DNA of 64,000 bases, from positions 34,409,679 to 34,473,678 of the forward strand of contig OZ022342.1 in assembly GCA_963989245.1 (NCBI GenBank), in the 5' to 3' direction. The DNA is from Nansenia antarctica (taxonomy: Eukaryota > Chordata > Actinopteri > Argentiniformes > Microstomatidae). Of the stretch, positions 53,308 to 64,000 are shown piece after piece; position 1 is the first letter of the stretch; every line of letters starts with the position of its first letter. A program made the position numbers and the translations under genes. A model generated the notes under the pieces. That model did no database searches and was not told where the DNA came from. It worked only from the letters and a program-made list of their open reading frames with translations.

Positions 53308-54353
53308 TAGTCAAGCAAGGGGTTTTAGTCAAACAATAACATAGTCTGTGGTGGTAGCGATGGTTGATAATGACTCTTTTACGGGTGACTATGGCAAGAA
53401 CCCATTCAATTTTAAGAATTATAATCTAGAATATCTGGCAATATATGTTGACGGTGTCCAGTTCCCCACCAAACCATTACAACCGGACTTCCCTAATGGT
53501 TGCGTAACTCGTGAATTCTATCAACTGGTGTTATCAACAGGGAGACATTTAAAGAACAGTGCTATGGCCATTGATCGAAACGATTTCCTGAGAGGGTACA
53601 CTCTTTATGCATTTAATCTGACACCTGACGAGGATAATTGTCAGCATCTATCATTGATCAAGAGTGGTAACATACGCCTGGAGACACGTTTCAGGAACCC
53701 GCTGCCTAATACCATCAATCTAATAATTTATGCGGTATATGATAGTATGATTTAAGTGTCCCATCGCAGACAGGTTTTAGTTTATTACTATTAAGCATCA
53801 TGAATACTGTGGAACTGACAGCCAGGTGTTTTGGCTTGTGATAAACTGCCCCAGCAACCTCTACAAATAAGACCTAGTGCTATGATAATTAACACACACC
53901 CCTCTGACCAGCCTGGAGAGCATTGGCTGGCAGTTTATATATTGGAGAGAGTTGGGTGTTTTTTTTGACAATTTTGGAAATGCTCCAAATCATTCAATAT
54001 TTCCTAAATCGATTTATGACTTTTTAAACATGTCATGTGACGAGATACATTTATCAGACAAACAAGTTCAGGATGTCACATCGGTCACATGTGGTGAACA
54101 CTGTATCTACTTCTTAAATCACATGTGTAGAGGCATCACCTATGATATGTTGATATCTAAATATTCTTCTAATCTGTTTAAAAATGACACAATGGTAACA
54201 CGTTTTGTGAAAAAGTTGCAACCGTGTGTGTGTGTTCATAATGTGTTTAGTTGTGTTCAACATGTTCAGACAATTGTGTAAGATTGTGCAAGTCAATAAA
54301 ATGTTGGTCAAATAAATTATCAGAGTTCATGTATCATTACAATCATTTTTATT
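53308..54353 (+). repeat. Unit 52, T8 frameshift
   Basis: Frame A 53348-53755 is consensus. Frame B is frameshifted and carries Ser47Asn, as in unit 26. Confidence 0.97.
53831..54281 (+). pseudogene. Unit 52 frame B, T8-frameshifted protease
   Basis: The extra T gives TGA at 53966-53968 after Phe45; the catalytic half is open in the shifted frame 53952-54281. Shares T8 plus Ser47Asn with unit 26, so the mutation pre-dates the segmental duplication. Confidence 0.93.
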
Positions 54354-55398
54354 TAGTCAAGCAAGGGGTTTTAGTCAAACAATAACATAGTCTGTGGTGG
54401 TAGCGATGGTTGATAATGACTCTTTTACGGGTGACTATGGCAAGAACCCATTCAATTTTAAGAATTATAATCTAGAATATCTGGCAATATATGTTGACGG
54501 TGTCCAGTTCCCCACCAAACCATTACAACCGGACTTCCCTAATGGTTGCGTAACTCGTGAATTCTATCAACTGGTGTTATCAACAGGGAGACATTTAAAG
54601 AACAGTGCTATGGCCATTGATCGAAACGATTTCCTGAGAGGGTACACTCTTTATGCATTTAATCTGACACCTGACGAGGATAATTGTCAGCATCTATCAT
54701 TGATCAAGAGTGGTAATATACGCCTGGAGACACGTTTCAGGAACCCGCTGCCTAATACCATCAATCTAATAATTTATGCGGTATATGATAGTATGATTTA
54801 AGTGTCCCATCGCAGACAGGTTTTAGTTTATTACTATTAAGCATCATGAATACTGTGGAACTGACAGCCAGGTGTTTTGGCTTGTGATAAACTGCCCCAG
54901 CAACCTCTACAAATAAGACCTAGTGCTATGATAATTAACACACACCCCTCTGACCAGCCTGGAGAGCATTGGCTGGCAGTTTATATATTGGAGAGAGTTG
55001 GGTGTTTTTTTGACAGTTTTGGAAATGCTCCAAATCATTCAATATTTCCTAAATCGATTTATGACTTTTTAAACATGTCATGTGACGAGATACATTTATC
55101 AGACAAACAAGTTCAGGATGTCACATCGGTCACATGTGGTGAACACTGTATCTACTTCTTAAATCACATGTGTAGAGGCATCACCTATGATATGTTGATA
55201 TCTAAATATTCTTCTAATCTGTTTAAAAATGACACAATGGTAACACGTTTTGTGAAAAAGTTGCAACCGTGTGTGTGTGTTCATAATGTGTTTAGTTGTG
55301 TTCAACATGTTCAGACAATTGTGTAAGATTGTGCAAGTCAATAAAATGTTGGTCAAATAAATTATCAGAGTTCATGTATCATTACAATCATTTTTATT
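54354..55398 (+). repeat. Unit 53
   Basis: Proteins are consensus (A 54394-54801, B 54877-55326); silent Asn108 AAT as in unit 27. Confidence 0.97.
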
Positions 55399-56443
55399 TA
55401 GTCAAGCAAGGGGTTTTAGTCAAACAATAACATAGTCTGTGGTGGTAGCGATGGTTGATAATGACTCTTTTACGGGTGACTATGGCAAGAACCCATTCAA
55501 TTTTAAGAATTATAATCTAGAATATCTGGCAATATATGTTGACGGTGTCCAGTTCCCCACCAAACCATTACAACCGGACTTCCCTAATGGTTGCGTAACT
55601 CGTGAATTCTATCAACTGGTGTTATCAACAGGGAGACATTTAAAGAACAGTGCTATGGCCATTGATCGAAACGATTTCCTGAGAGGGTACACTCTTTATG
55701 CATTTAATCTGACACCTGACGAGGATAATTGTCAGCATCTATCATTGATCAAGAGTGGTAATATACGCCTGGAGACACGTTTCAGGAACCCGCTGCCTAA
55801 TACCATCAATCTAATAATTTATGCGGTATATGATAGTATGATTTAAGTGTCCCATCGCAAACAGGTTTTAGTTTATTACTATTAAGCATCATGAATACTG
55901 TGGAACTGACAGCCAGGTGTTTTGGCTTGTGATAAACTGCCCCAGCAACCTCTACAAATAAGACCTAGTGCTATGATAATTAACACACACCCCTCTGACC
56001 AGCCTGGAGAGCATTGGCTGGCAGTTTATATATTGGAGAGAGTTGGGTGTTTTTTTGACAGTTTTGGAAATGCTCCAAATCATTCAATATTTCCTAAATC
56101 GATTTATGACTTTTTAAACATGTCATGTGACGAGATACATTTATCAGACAAACAAGTTCAGGATGTCACATCGGTCACATGTGGTGAACACTGTATCTAC
56201 TTCTTAAATCACATGTGTAGAGGCATCACCTATGATATGTTGATATCTAAATATTCTTCTAATCTGTTTAAAAATGACACAATGGTAACACGTTTTGTGA
56301 AAAAGTTGCAACCGTGTGTGTGTGTTCATAATGTGTTTAGTTGTGTTCAACATGTTCAGACAATTGTGTAAGATTGTGCAAGTCAATAAAATGTTGGTCA
56401 AATAAATTATCAGAGTTCATGTATCATTACAATCATTTTTATT
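55399..56443 (+). repeat. Unit 54
   Basis: Proteins are consensus (A 55439-55846, B 55922-56371); silent Asn108 AAT plus G-to-A at 55860, as in unit 28. Confidence 0.97.
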
Positions 56444-57488
56444 TAGTCAAGCAAGGGGTTTTAGTCAAACAATAACATAGTCTGTGGTGGTAGCGATGGT
56501 TGATAATGACTCTTTTACGGGTGACTATGGCAAGAACCCATTCAATTTTAAGAATTATAATCTAGAATATCTGGCAATATATGTTGACGGTGTCCAGTTC
56601 CCCACCAAACCATTACAACCGGACTTCCCTAATGGTTGCGTAACTCGTGAATTCTATCAACTGGTGTTATCAACAGGGAGACATTTAAAGAACAGTGCTA
56701 TGGCCATTGATCGAAACGATTTCCTGAGAGGGTACACTCTTTATGCATTTAATCTGACACCTGACGAGGATAATTGTCAGCATCTATCATTGATCAAGAG
56801 TGGTAACATACGCCTGGAGACACGTTTCAGGAACCCGCTGCCTAATACCATCAATCTAATAATTTATGCGGTATATGATAGTATGATTTAAGTGTCCCAT
56901 CGCAGACAGGTTTTAGTTTATTACTATTAAGCATCTTGAATACTGTGGAACTGACAGCCAGGTGTTTTGGCTTGTGATAAACTGCCCCAGCAACCTCTAC
57001 AAATAAGACCTAGTGCTATGATAATTAACACACACCCCTCTGACCAGCCTGGAGAGCATTGGCTGGCAGTTTATATATTGGAGAGAGTTGGGTGTTTTTT
57101 TGACAGTTTTGGAAATGCTCCAAATCATTCAATATTTCCTAAATCGATTTATGACTTTTTAAACATGTCATGTGACGAGATACATTTATCAGACAAACAA
57201 GTTCAGGATGTCACATCGGTCACATGTGGTGAACACTGTATCTACTTCTTAAATCACATGTGTAGAGGCATCACCTATGATATGTTGATATCTAAATATT
57301 CTTCTAATCTGTTTAAAAATGACACAATGGTAACACGTTTTGTGAAAAAGTTGCAACCGTGTGTGTGTGTTCATAATGTGTTTAGTTGTGTTCAACATGT
57401 TCAGACAATTGTGTAAGATTGTGCAAGTCAATAAAATGTTGGTCAAATAAATTATCAGAGTTCATGTATCATTACAATCATTTTTATT
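56444..57488 (+). repeat. Unit 55, ancestral protease ATG lost
   Basis: Open frames are consensus (A 56484-56891, B 56967-57416); A-to-T at 56936 removes the upstream ATG. Confidence 0.97.
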
Positions 57489-58533
57489 TAGTCAAGCAAG
57501 GGGTTTTAGTCAAACAATAACATAGTCTGTGGTGGTAGCGATGGTTGATAATGACTCTTTTACGGGTGACTATGGCAAGAACCCATTCAATTTTAAGAAT
57601 TATAATCTAGAATATCTGGCAATATATGTTGACGGTGTCCAGTTCCCCACCAAACCATTACAACCGGACTTCCCTAATGGTTGCGTAACTCGTGAATTCT
57701 ATCAACTGGTGTTATCAACAGGGAGACATTTAAAGAACAGTGCTATGGCCATTGATCGAAACGATTTCCTGAGAGGGTACACTCTTTATGCATTTAATCT
57801 GACACCTGACGAGGATAATTGTCAGCATCTATCATTGATCAAGAGTGGTAACATACGCCTGGAGACACGTTTCAGGAACCCGCTGCCTAATACCATCAAT
57901 CTAATAATTTATGCGGTATATGATAGTATGATTTAAGTGTCCCATCGCAGACAGGTTTTAGTTTATTACTATTAAGCATCTTGAATACTGTGGAACTGAC
58001 AGCCAGGTGTTTTGGCTTGTGATAAACTGCCCCAGCAACCTCTACAAATAAGACCTAGTGCTATGATAATTAACACACACCCCTCTGACCAGCCTGGAGA
58101 GCATTGGCTGGCAGTTTATATATTGGAGAGAGTTGGGTGTTTTTTTGACAGTTTTGGAAATGCTCCAAATCATTCAATATTTCCTAAATCGATTTATGAC
58201 TTTTTAAACATGTCATGTGACGAGATACATTTATCAGACAAACAAGTTCAGGATGTCACATCGGTCACATGTGGTGAACACTGTATCTACTTCTTAAATC
58301 ACATGTGTAGAGGCATCACCTATGATATGTTGATATCTAAATATTCTTCTAATCTGTTTAAAAATGACACAATGGTAACACGTTTTGTGAAAAAGTTGCA
58401 ACCGTGTGTGTGTGTTCATAATGTGTTTAGTTGTGTTCAACATGTTCAGACAATTGTGTAAGATTGTGCAAGTCAATAAAATGTTGGTCAAATAAATTAT
58501 CAGAGTTCATGTATCATTACAATCATTTTTATT
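57489..58533 (+). repeat. Unit 56, ancestral protease ATG lost
   Basis: Open frames are consensus (A 57529-57936, B 58012-58461); A-to-T at 57981. A tandem duplicate of unit 55, where copy 1 has a single unit 29. Confidence 0.97.
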
Positions 58534-59578
58534 TAGTCAAGCAAGGGGTTTTAGTCAAACAATAACATAGTCTGTGGTGGTAGCGATGGTTGATAATGAC
58601 TCTTTTACGGGTGACTATGGCAAGAACCCATTCAATTTTAAGAATTATAATCTAGAATATCTGGCAATATATGTTGACGGTGTCCAGTTCCCCACCAAAC
58701 CATTACAACCGGACTTCCCTAATGGTTGCGTAACTCGTGAATTCTATCAACTGGTGTTATCAACAGGGAGACATTTAAAGAACAGTGCTATGGCCATTGA
58801 TCGAAACGATTTCCTGAGAGGGTACACTCTTTATGCATTTAATCTGACACCTGACGAGGATAATTGTCAGCATCTATCATTGATCAAGAGTGGTAACATA
58901 CGCCTGGAGACACGTTTCAGGAACCCGCTGCCTAATACCATCAATCTAATAATTTATGAGGTATATGATAGTATGATTTAAGTGTCCCATCGCAGACAGG
59001 TTTTAGTTTATTACTATTAAGCATCATGAATACTGTGGAACTGACAGCCAGGTGTTTTGGCTTGTGATAAACTGCCCCAGCAACCTCTACAAATAAGACC
59101 TAGTGCTATGATAATTAACACACACCCCTCTGACCAGCCTGGAGAGCATTGGCTGGCAGTTTATATATTGGAGAGAGTTGGGTGTTTTTTTGACAGTTTT
59201 GGAAATGCTCCAAATCATTCAATATTTCCTAAATCGATTTATGACTTTTTAAACATGTCATGTGACGAGATACATTTATCAGACAAACAAGTTCAGGATG
59301 TCACATCGGTCACATGTGATGAACACTGTATCTACTTCTTAAATCACATGTGTAGAGGCATCACCTATGATATGTTGATATCTAAATATTCTTCTAATCT
59401 GTTTAAAAATGACACAATGGTAACACGTTTTGTGAAAAAGTTGCAACCGTGTGTGTGTGTTCATAATGTGTTTAGTTGTGTTCAACATGTTCAGACAATT
59501 GTGTAAGATTGTGCAAGTCAATAAAATGTTGGTCAAATAAATTATCAGAGTTCATGTATCATTACAATCATTTTTATT
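58534..59578 (+). repeat. Unit 57
   Basis: Frame A 58574-58981 has Ala129Glu (58959). Frame B 59057-59506 has Gly88Asp (59319). Confidence 0.97.
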
Positions 59579-60623
59579 TAGTCAAGCAAGGGGTTTTAGT
59601 CAAACAATAACATAGTCTGTGGTGGTAGCGATGGTTGATAATGACTCTTTTACGGGTGACTATGGCAAGAACCCATTCAATTTTAAGAATTATAATCTAG
59701 AATATCTGGCAATATATGTTGACGGTGTCCAGTTCCCCACCAAACCATTACAACCGGACTTCCCTAATGGTTGCGTAACTCGTGAATTCTATCAACTGGT
59801 GTTATCAACAGGGAGACATTTAAAGAACAGTGCTATGGCCATTGATCGAAACGATTTCCTGAGAGGGTACACTCTTTATGCATTTAATCTGACACCTGAC
59901 GAGGATAATTGTCAGCATCTATCATTGATCAAGAGTGGTAACATACGCCTGGAGACACGTTTCAGGAACCCGCTGCCTAATACCATCAATCTAATAATTT
60001 ATGCGGTATATGATAGTATGATTTAAGTGTCCCATCGCAGACAGGTTTTAGTTTATTACTATTAAGCATCATGAATACTGTGGAACTGACAGCCAGGTGT
60101 TTTGGCTTGTGATAAACTGCCCCAGCAACCTCTACAAATAAGACCTAGTGCTATGATAATTAACACACACCCCTCTGACCAGCCTGGAGAGCATTGGCTG
60201 GCAGTTTATATATTGGAGAGAGTTGGGTGTTTTTTTGACAGTTTTGGAAATGCTCCAAATCATTCAATATTTCCTAAATCGATTTATGACTTTTTAAACA
60301 TGTCATGTGACGAGATACATTTATCAGACAAACAAGTTCAGGATGTCACATCGGTCACATGTGGTGAACACTGTATCTACTTCTTAAATCACATGTGTAG
60401 AGGCATCACCTATGATATGTTGATATCTAAATATTCTTCTAATCTGTTTAAAAATGACACAATGGTAACACGTTTTGTGAAAAAGTTGCAACCGTGTGTG
60501 TGTGTTCATAATGTGTTTAGTTGTGTTCAACATGTTCAGACAATTGTGTAAGATTGTGCAAGTCAATAAAATGTTGGTCAAATAAATTATCAGAGTTCAT
60601 GTATCATTACAATCATTTTTATT
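59579..60623 (+). repeat. Unit 58
   Basis: Both frames translate to the consensus: A 59619-60026, B 60102-60551. Confidence 0.97.
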
Positions 60624-61668
60624 TAGTCAAGCAAGGGGTTTTAGTCAAACAATAACATAGTCTGTGGTGGTAGCGATGGTTGATAATGACTCTTTTACGG
60701 GTGACTATGGCAAGAACCCATTCAATTTTAAGAATTATAATCTAGAATATCTGGCAATATATGTTGACGGTGTCCAGTTCCCCACCAAACCATTACAACC
60801 GGACTTCCCTAATGGTTGCGTAACTCGTGAATTCTATCAACTGGTGTTATCAACAGGGAGACATTTAAAGAACAGTGCTATGGCCATTGATCGAAACGAT
60901 TTCCTGAGAGGGTACACTCTTTATGCATTTAATCTGACACCTGACGAGGATAATTGTCAGCATCTATCATTGATCAAGAGTGGTAACATACGCCTGGAGA
61001 CACGTTTCAGGAACCCGCTGCCTAATACCATCAATCTAATAATTTATGCGGTATATGATAGTATGATTTAAGTGTCCCATCGCAGACAGGTTTTAGTTTA
61101 TTACTATTAAGCATCATGAATACTGTGGAACTGACAGCCAGGTGTTTTGGCTTGTGATAAACTGCCCCAGCAACCTCTACAAATAAGACCTAGTGCTATG
61201 ATAATTAACACACACCCCTCTGACCAGCCTGGAGAGCATTGGCTGGCAGTTTATATATTGGAGAGAGTTGGGTGTTTTTTTGACAGTTTTGGAAATGCTC
61301 CAAATCATTCAATATTTCCTAAATCGATTTATGACTTTTTAAACATGTCATGTGACGAGATACATTTATCAGACAAACAAGTTCAGGATGTCACATCGGT
61401 CACATGTGGTGAACACTGTATCTACTTCTTAAATCACATGTGTAGAGGCATCACCTATGATATGTTGATATCTAAATATTCTTCTAATCTGTTTAAAAAT
61501 GACACAATGGTAACACGTTTTGTGAAAAAGTTGCAACCGTGTGTGTGTGTTCATAATGTGTTTAGTTGTGTTCAACATGTTCAGACAATTGTGTAAGATT
61601 GTGCAAGTCAATAAAATGTTGGTCAAATAAATTATCAGAGTTCATGTATCATTACAATCATTTTTATT
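60624..61668 (+). repeat. Unit 59
   Basis: Both frames translate to the consensus: A 60664-61071, B 61147-61596. Confidence 0.97.
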
Positions 61669-62713
61669 TAGTCAAGCAAGGGGTTTTAGTCAAACAATAA
61701 CATAGTCTGTGGTGGTAGCGATGGTTGATAATGACTCTTTTACGGGTGACTATGGCAAGAACCCATTCAATTTTAAGAATTATAATCTAGAATATCTGGC
61801 AATATATGTTGACGGTGTCCAGTTCCCCACCAAACCATTACAACCGGACTTCCCTAATGGTTGCGTAACTCGTGAATTCTATCAACTGGTGTTATCAACA
61901 GGGAGACATTTAAAGAACAGTGCTATGGCCATTGATCGAAACGATTTCCTGAGAGGGTACACTCTTTATGCATTTAATCTGACACCTGACGAGGATAATT
62001 GTCAGCATCTATCATTGATCAAGAGTGGTAACATACGCCTGGAGACACGTTTCAGGAACCCGCTGCCTAATACCATCAATCTAATAATTTATGAGGTATA
62101 TGATAGTATGATTTAAGTGTCCCATCGCAGACAGGTTTTAGTTTATTACTATTAAGCATCATGAATACTGTGGAACTGACAGCCAGGTGTTTTGGCTTGT
62201 GATAAACTGCCCCAGCAACCTCTACAAATAAGACCTAGTGCTATGATAATTAACACACACCCCTCTGACCAGCCTGGAGAGCATTGGCTGGCAGTTTATA
62301 TATTGGAGAGAGTTGGGTGTTTTTTTGACAGTTTTGGAAATGCTCCAAATCATTCAATATTTCCTAAATCGATTTATGACTTTTTAAACATGTCATGTGA
62401 CGAGATACATTTATCAGACAAACAAGTTCAGGATGTCACATCGGTCACATGTGGTGAACACTGTATCTACTTCTTAAATCACATGTGTAGAGGCATCACC
62501 TATGATATGTTGATATCTAAATATTCTTCTAATCTGTTTAAAAATGACACAATGGTAACACGTTTTGTGAAAAAGTTGCAACCGTGTGTGTGTGTTCATA
62601 ATGTGTTTAGTTGTGTTCAACATGTTCAGACAATTGTGTAAGATTGTGCAAGTCAATAAAATGTTGGTCAAATAAATTATCAGAGTTCATGTATCATTAC
62701 AATCATTTTTATT
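61669..62713 (+). repeat. Unit 60
   Basis: Frame A 61709-62116 has Ala129Glu (62094). Frame B 62192-62641 is consensus. Confidence 0.97.
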
Positions 62714-63758
62714 TAGTCAAGCAAGGGGTTTTAGTCAAACAATAACATAGTCTGTGGTGGTAGCGATGGTTGATAATGACTCTTTTACGGGTGACTATGG
62801 CAAGAACCCATTCAATTTTAAGAATTATAATCTAGAATATCTGGCAATATATGTTGACGGTGTCCAGTTCCCCACCAAACCATTACAACCGGACTTCCCT
62901 AATGGTTGCGTAACTCGTGAATTCTATCAACTGGTGTTATCAACAGGGAGACATTTAAAGAACAGTGCTATGGCCATTGATCGAAACGATTTCCTGAGAG
63001 GGTACACTCTTTATGCATTTAATCTGACACCTGACGAGGATAATTGTCAGCATCTATCATTGATCAAGAGTGGTAACATACGCCTGGAGACACGTTTCAG
63101 GAACCCGCTGCCTAATACCATCAATCTAATAATTTATGCGGTATATGATAGTATGATTTAAGTGTCCCATCGCAGACAGGTTTTAGTTTATTACTATTAA
63201 GCATCATGAATACTGTGGAACTGACAGCCAGGTGTTTTGGCTTGTGATAAACTGCCCCAGCAACCTCTACAAATAAGACCTAGTGCTATGATAATTAACA
63301 CACACCCCTCTGAGCAGCCTGGAGAGCATTGGCTGGCAGTTTATATATTGGAGAGAGTTGGGTGTTTTTTTGACAGTTTTGGAAATGCTCCAAATCATTC
63401 AATATTTCCTAAATCGATTTATGACTTTTTAAACATGTCATGTGACGAGATACATTTATCAGACAAACAAGTTCAGGATGTCACATCGGTCACATGTGGT
63501 GAACACTGTATCTACTTCTTAAATCACATGTGTAGAGGCATCACCTATGATATGTTGATATCTAAATATTCTTCTAATCTGTTTAAAAATGACACAATGG
63601 TAACACGTTTTGTGAAAAAGTTGCAACCGTGTGTGTGTGTTCATAATGTGTTTAGTTGTGTTCAACATGTTCAGACAATTGTGTAAGATTGTGCAAGTCA
63701 ATAAAATGTTGGTCAAATAAATTATCAGAGTTCATGTATCATTACAATCATTTTTATT
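62714..63758 (+). repeat. Unit 61
   Basis: Frame A 62754-63161 is consensus. Frame B 63237-63686 has Asp26Glu. Confidence 0.97.
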
Positions 63759-64000
63759 TAGTCAAGCAAGGGGTTTTAGTCAAACAATAACATAGTCTGT
63801 GGTGGTAGCGATGGTTGATAATGACTCTTTTACGGGTGACTATGGCAAGAACCCATTCAATTTTAAGAATTATAATCTAGAATATCTGGCAATATATGTT
63901 GACGGTGTCCAGTTCCCCACCAAACCATTACAACCGGACTTCCCTAATGGTTGCGTAACTCGTGAATTCTATCAACTGGTGTTATCAACAGGGAGACATT
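63759..64000 (+). repeat. Unit 62, cut by the window end
   Basis: The first 242 bases match the consensus. Frame A opens at 63799 and is still open where the window stops, so the array continues to the right. Confidence 0.95.

Larger units (their letters stand above)
45993..63758 (+). repeat. Segmental duplication, copy 2 (units 45-61)
   Basis: Second copy of the block at 19864-37629, with the same ordered markers. Relative to copy 1 it has one extra consensus-type unit near its start (46 or 47), unit 29 doubled (55, 56) and two fewer consensus units between the Ala129Glu markers (58-59 against 31-34). Both blocks therefore span 17 units and 17,766 bp. Confidence 0.9.
1..64000 (+). repeat. 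Macrosatellite array, 61 complete 1,045-bp units plus a partial unit
   Basis: The same sequence recurs head to tail from the first base to the last with no unrelated DNA between copies. With the phase set at the TAGTCAAGCA motif at base 1, unit starts fall every 1,045 bp. Exceptions are unit 3 (1,053), units 13, 20 and 45 (1,047), units 16, 24 and 50 (1,043) and units 26, 37, 39, 40 and 52 (1,046); these lengths sum exactly to the start of unit 62 at 63759. Copies differ by zero to a few bases. Each unit holds a capsid-type C-terminal fragment (frame A) and an adenain-like protease (frame B), so the satellite monomer derives from a virus-like transposon. The true array is longer than the window on both sides. 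The phase chosen here is arbitrary. Confidence 0.98.

Noticed and set aside
1..64000. CRISPR array or phage/bacterial gene cluster
   Set aside because: The repeat unit is about 1 kb with no short repeat/variable spacer pattern, and there are no bacterial genes.
1..64000. A functional multi-copy gene family expressing protease
   Set aside because: The founder-level N-terminal disruption, frameshifts, nonsense change and lack of excess silent variation argue for non-functional remnants, although the active-site residues remain in most units.
1..64000. tRNA, rRNA or riboswitch within the spacers
   Set aside because: Non-coding stretches are under about 120 bp, AT-rich and lack cloverleaf or conserved rRNA sequence.

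Overview
The whole window is one uninterrupted head-to-tail tandem array. It holds 61 complete units and the first 242 bases of a 62nd. The basic unit is 1,045 bp; units of 1,043, 1,046, 1,047 and 1,053 bp differ only by indels at a GT microsatellite or a T run. No other gene, RNA gene, CRISPR array, insertion or unique sequence interrupts it, and neither end of the array lies inside the window.

Each unit carries the same two plus-strand reading frames. Frame A (consensus 135 codons, first ATG at codon 5) resembles the C-terminal part of a protein common in invertebrate genomes under the label 'uncharacterized protein F54H12.2-like', which I associate with Maverick/Polinton-like virus-derived elements. 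Frame B (consensus 149 codons) is an adenain-type (adenovirus/Polinton, peptidase C5/Ulp1 fold) cysteine protease with a recognisable His31-Asp46-Gln80-Cys87 active site. The gene pair, the tight spacing of the ancestral frames and the two AATAAA signals after frame B suggest a piece of a large DNA virus-like transposon captured in an animal genome, probably an invertebrate, and turned into a satellite. The host cannot be identified from the window. I see nothing bacterial: the GTG and TTG starts of the two open frames are artefacts of stop-to-stop frames, not evidence of bacterial initiation.

Both frames look like gene remnants already damaged in the founder unit. Frame A lacks its N-terminal part and has a TAA 12 codons before a second stop. 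Frame B has its likely ATG in another frame, 31 bp upstream of the open protease frame. Later changes in the array are mostly amino-acid changing, nonsense or frameshifting, as expected without selection on protein.

Layout: units 1-19 (1-19863) are mostly consensus, with a duplicated pair (units 7-8 and 13-14). Units 20-36 (19864-37629) and units 45-61 (45993-63758) are two copies of one 17-unit block sharing an ordered series of diagnostic mutations, so the array has a segmental duplication above the unit level. Units 37-44 (37630-45992) lie between them and are rich in an Asp26Glu variant and T8 frameshifts. The pattern fits repeated unequal exchange or block amplification. There is no evidence in the window of a working operon or pathway.
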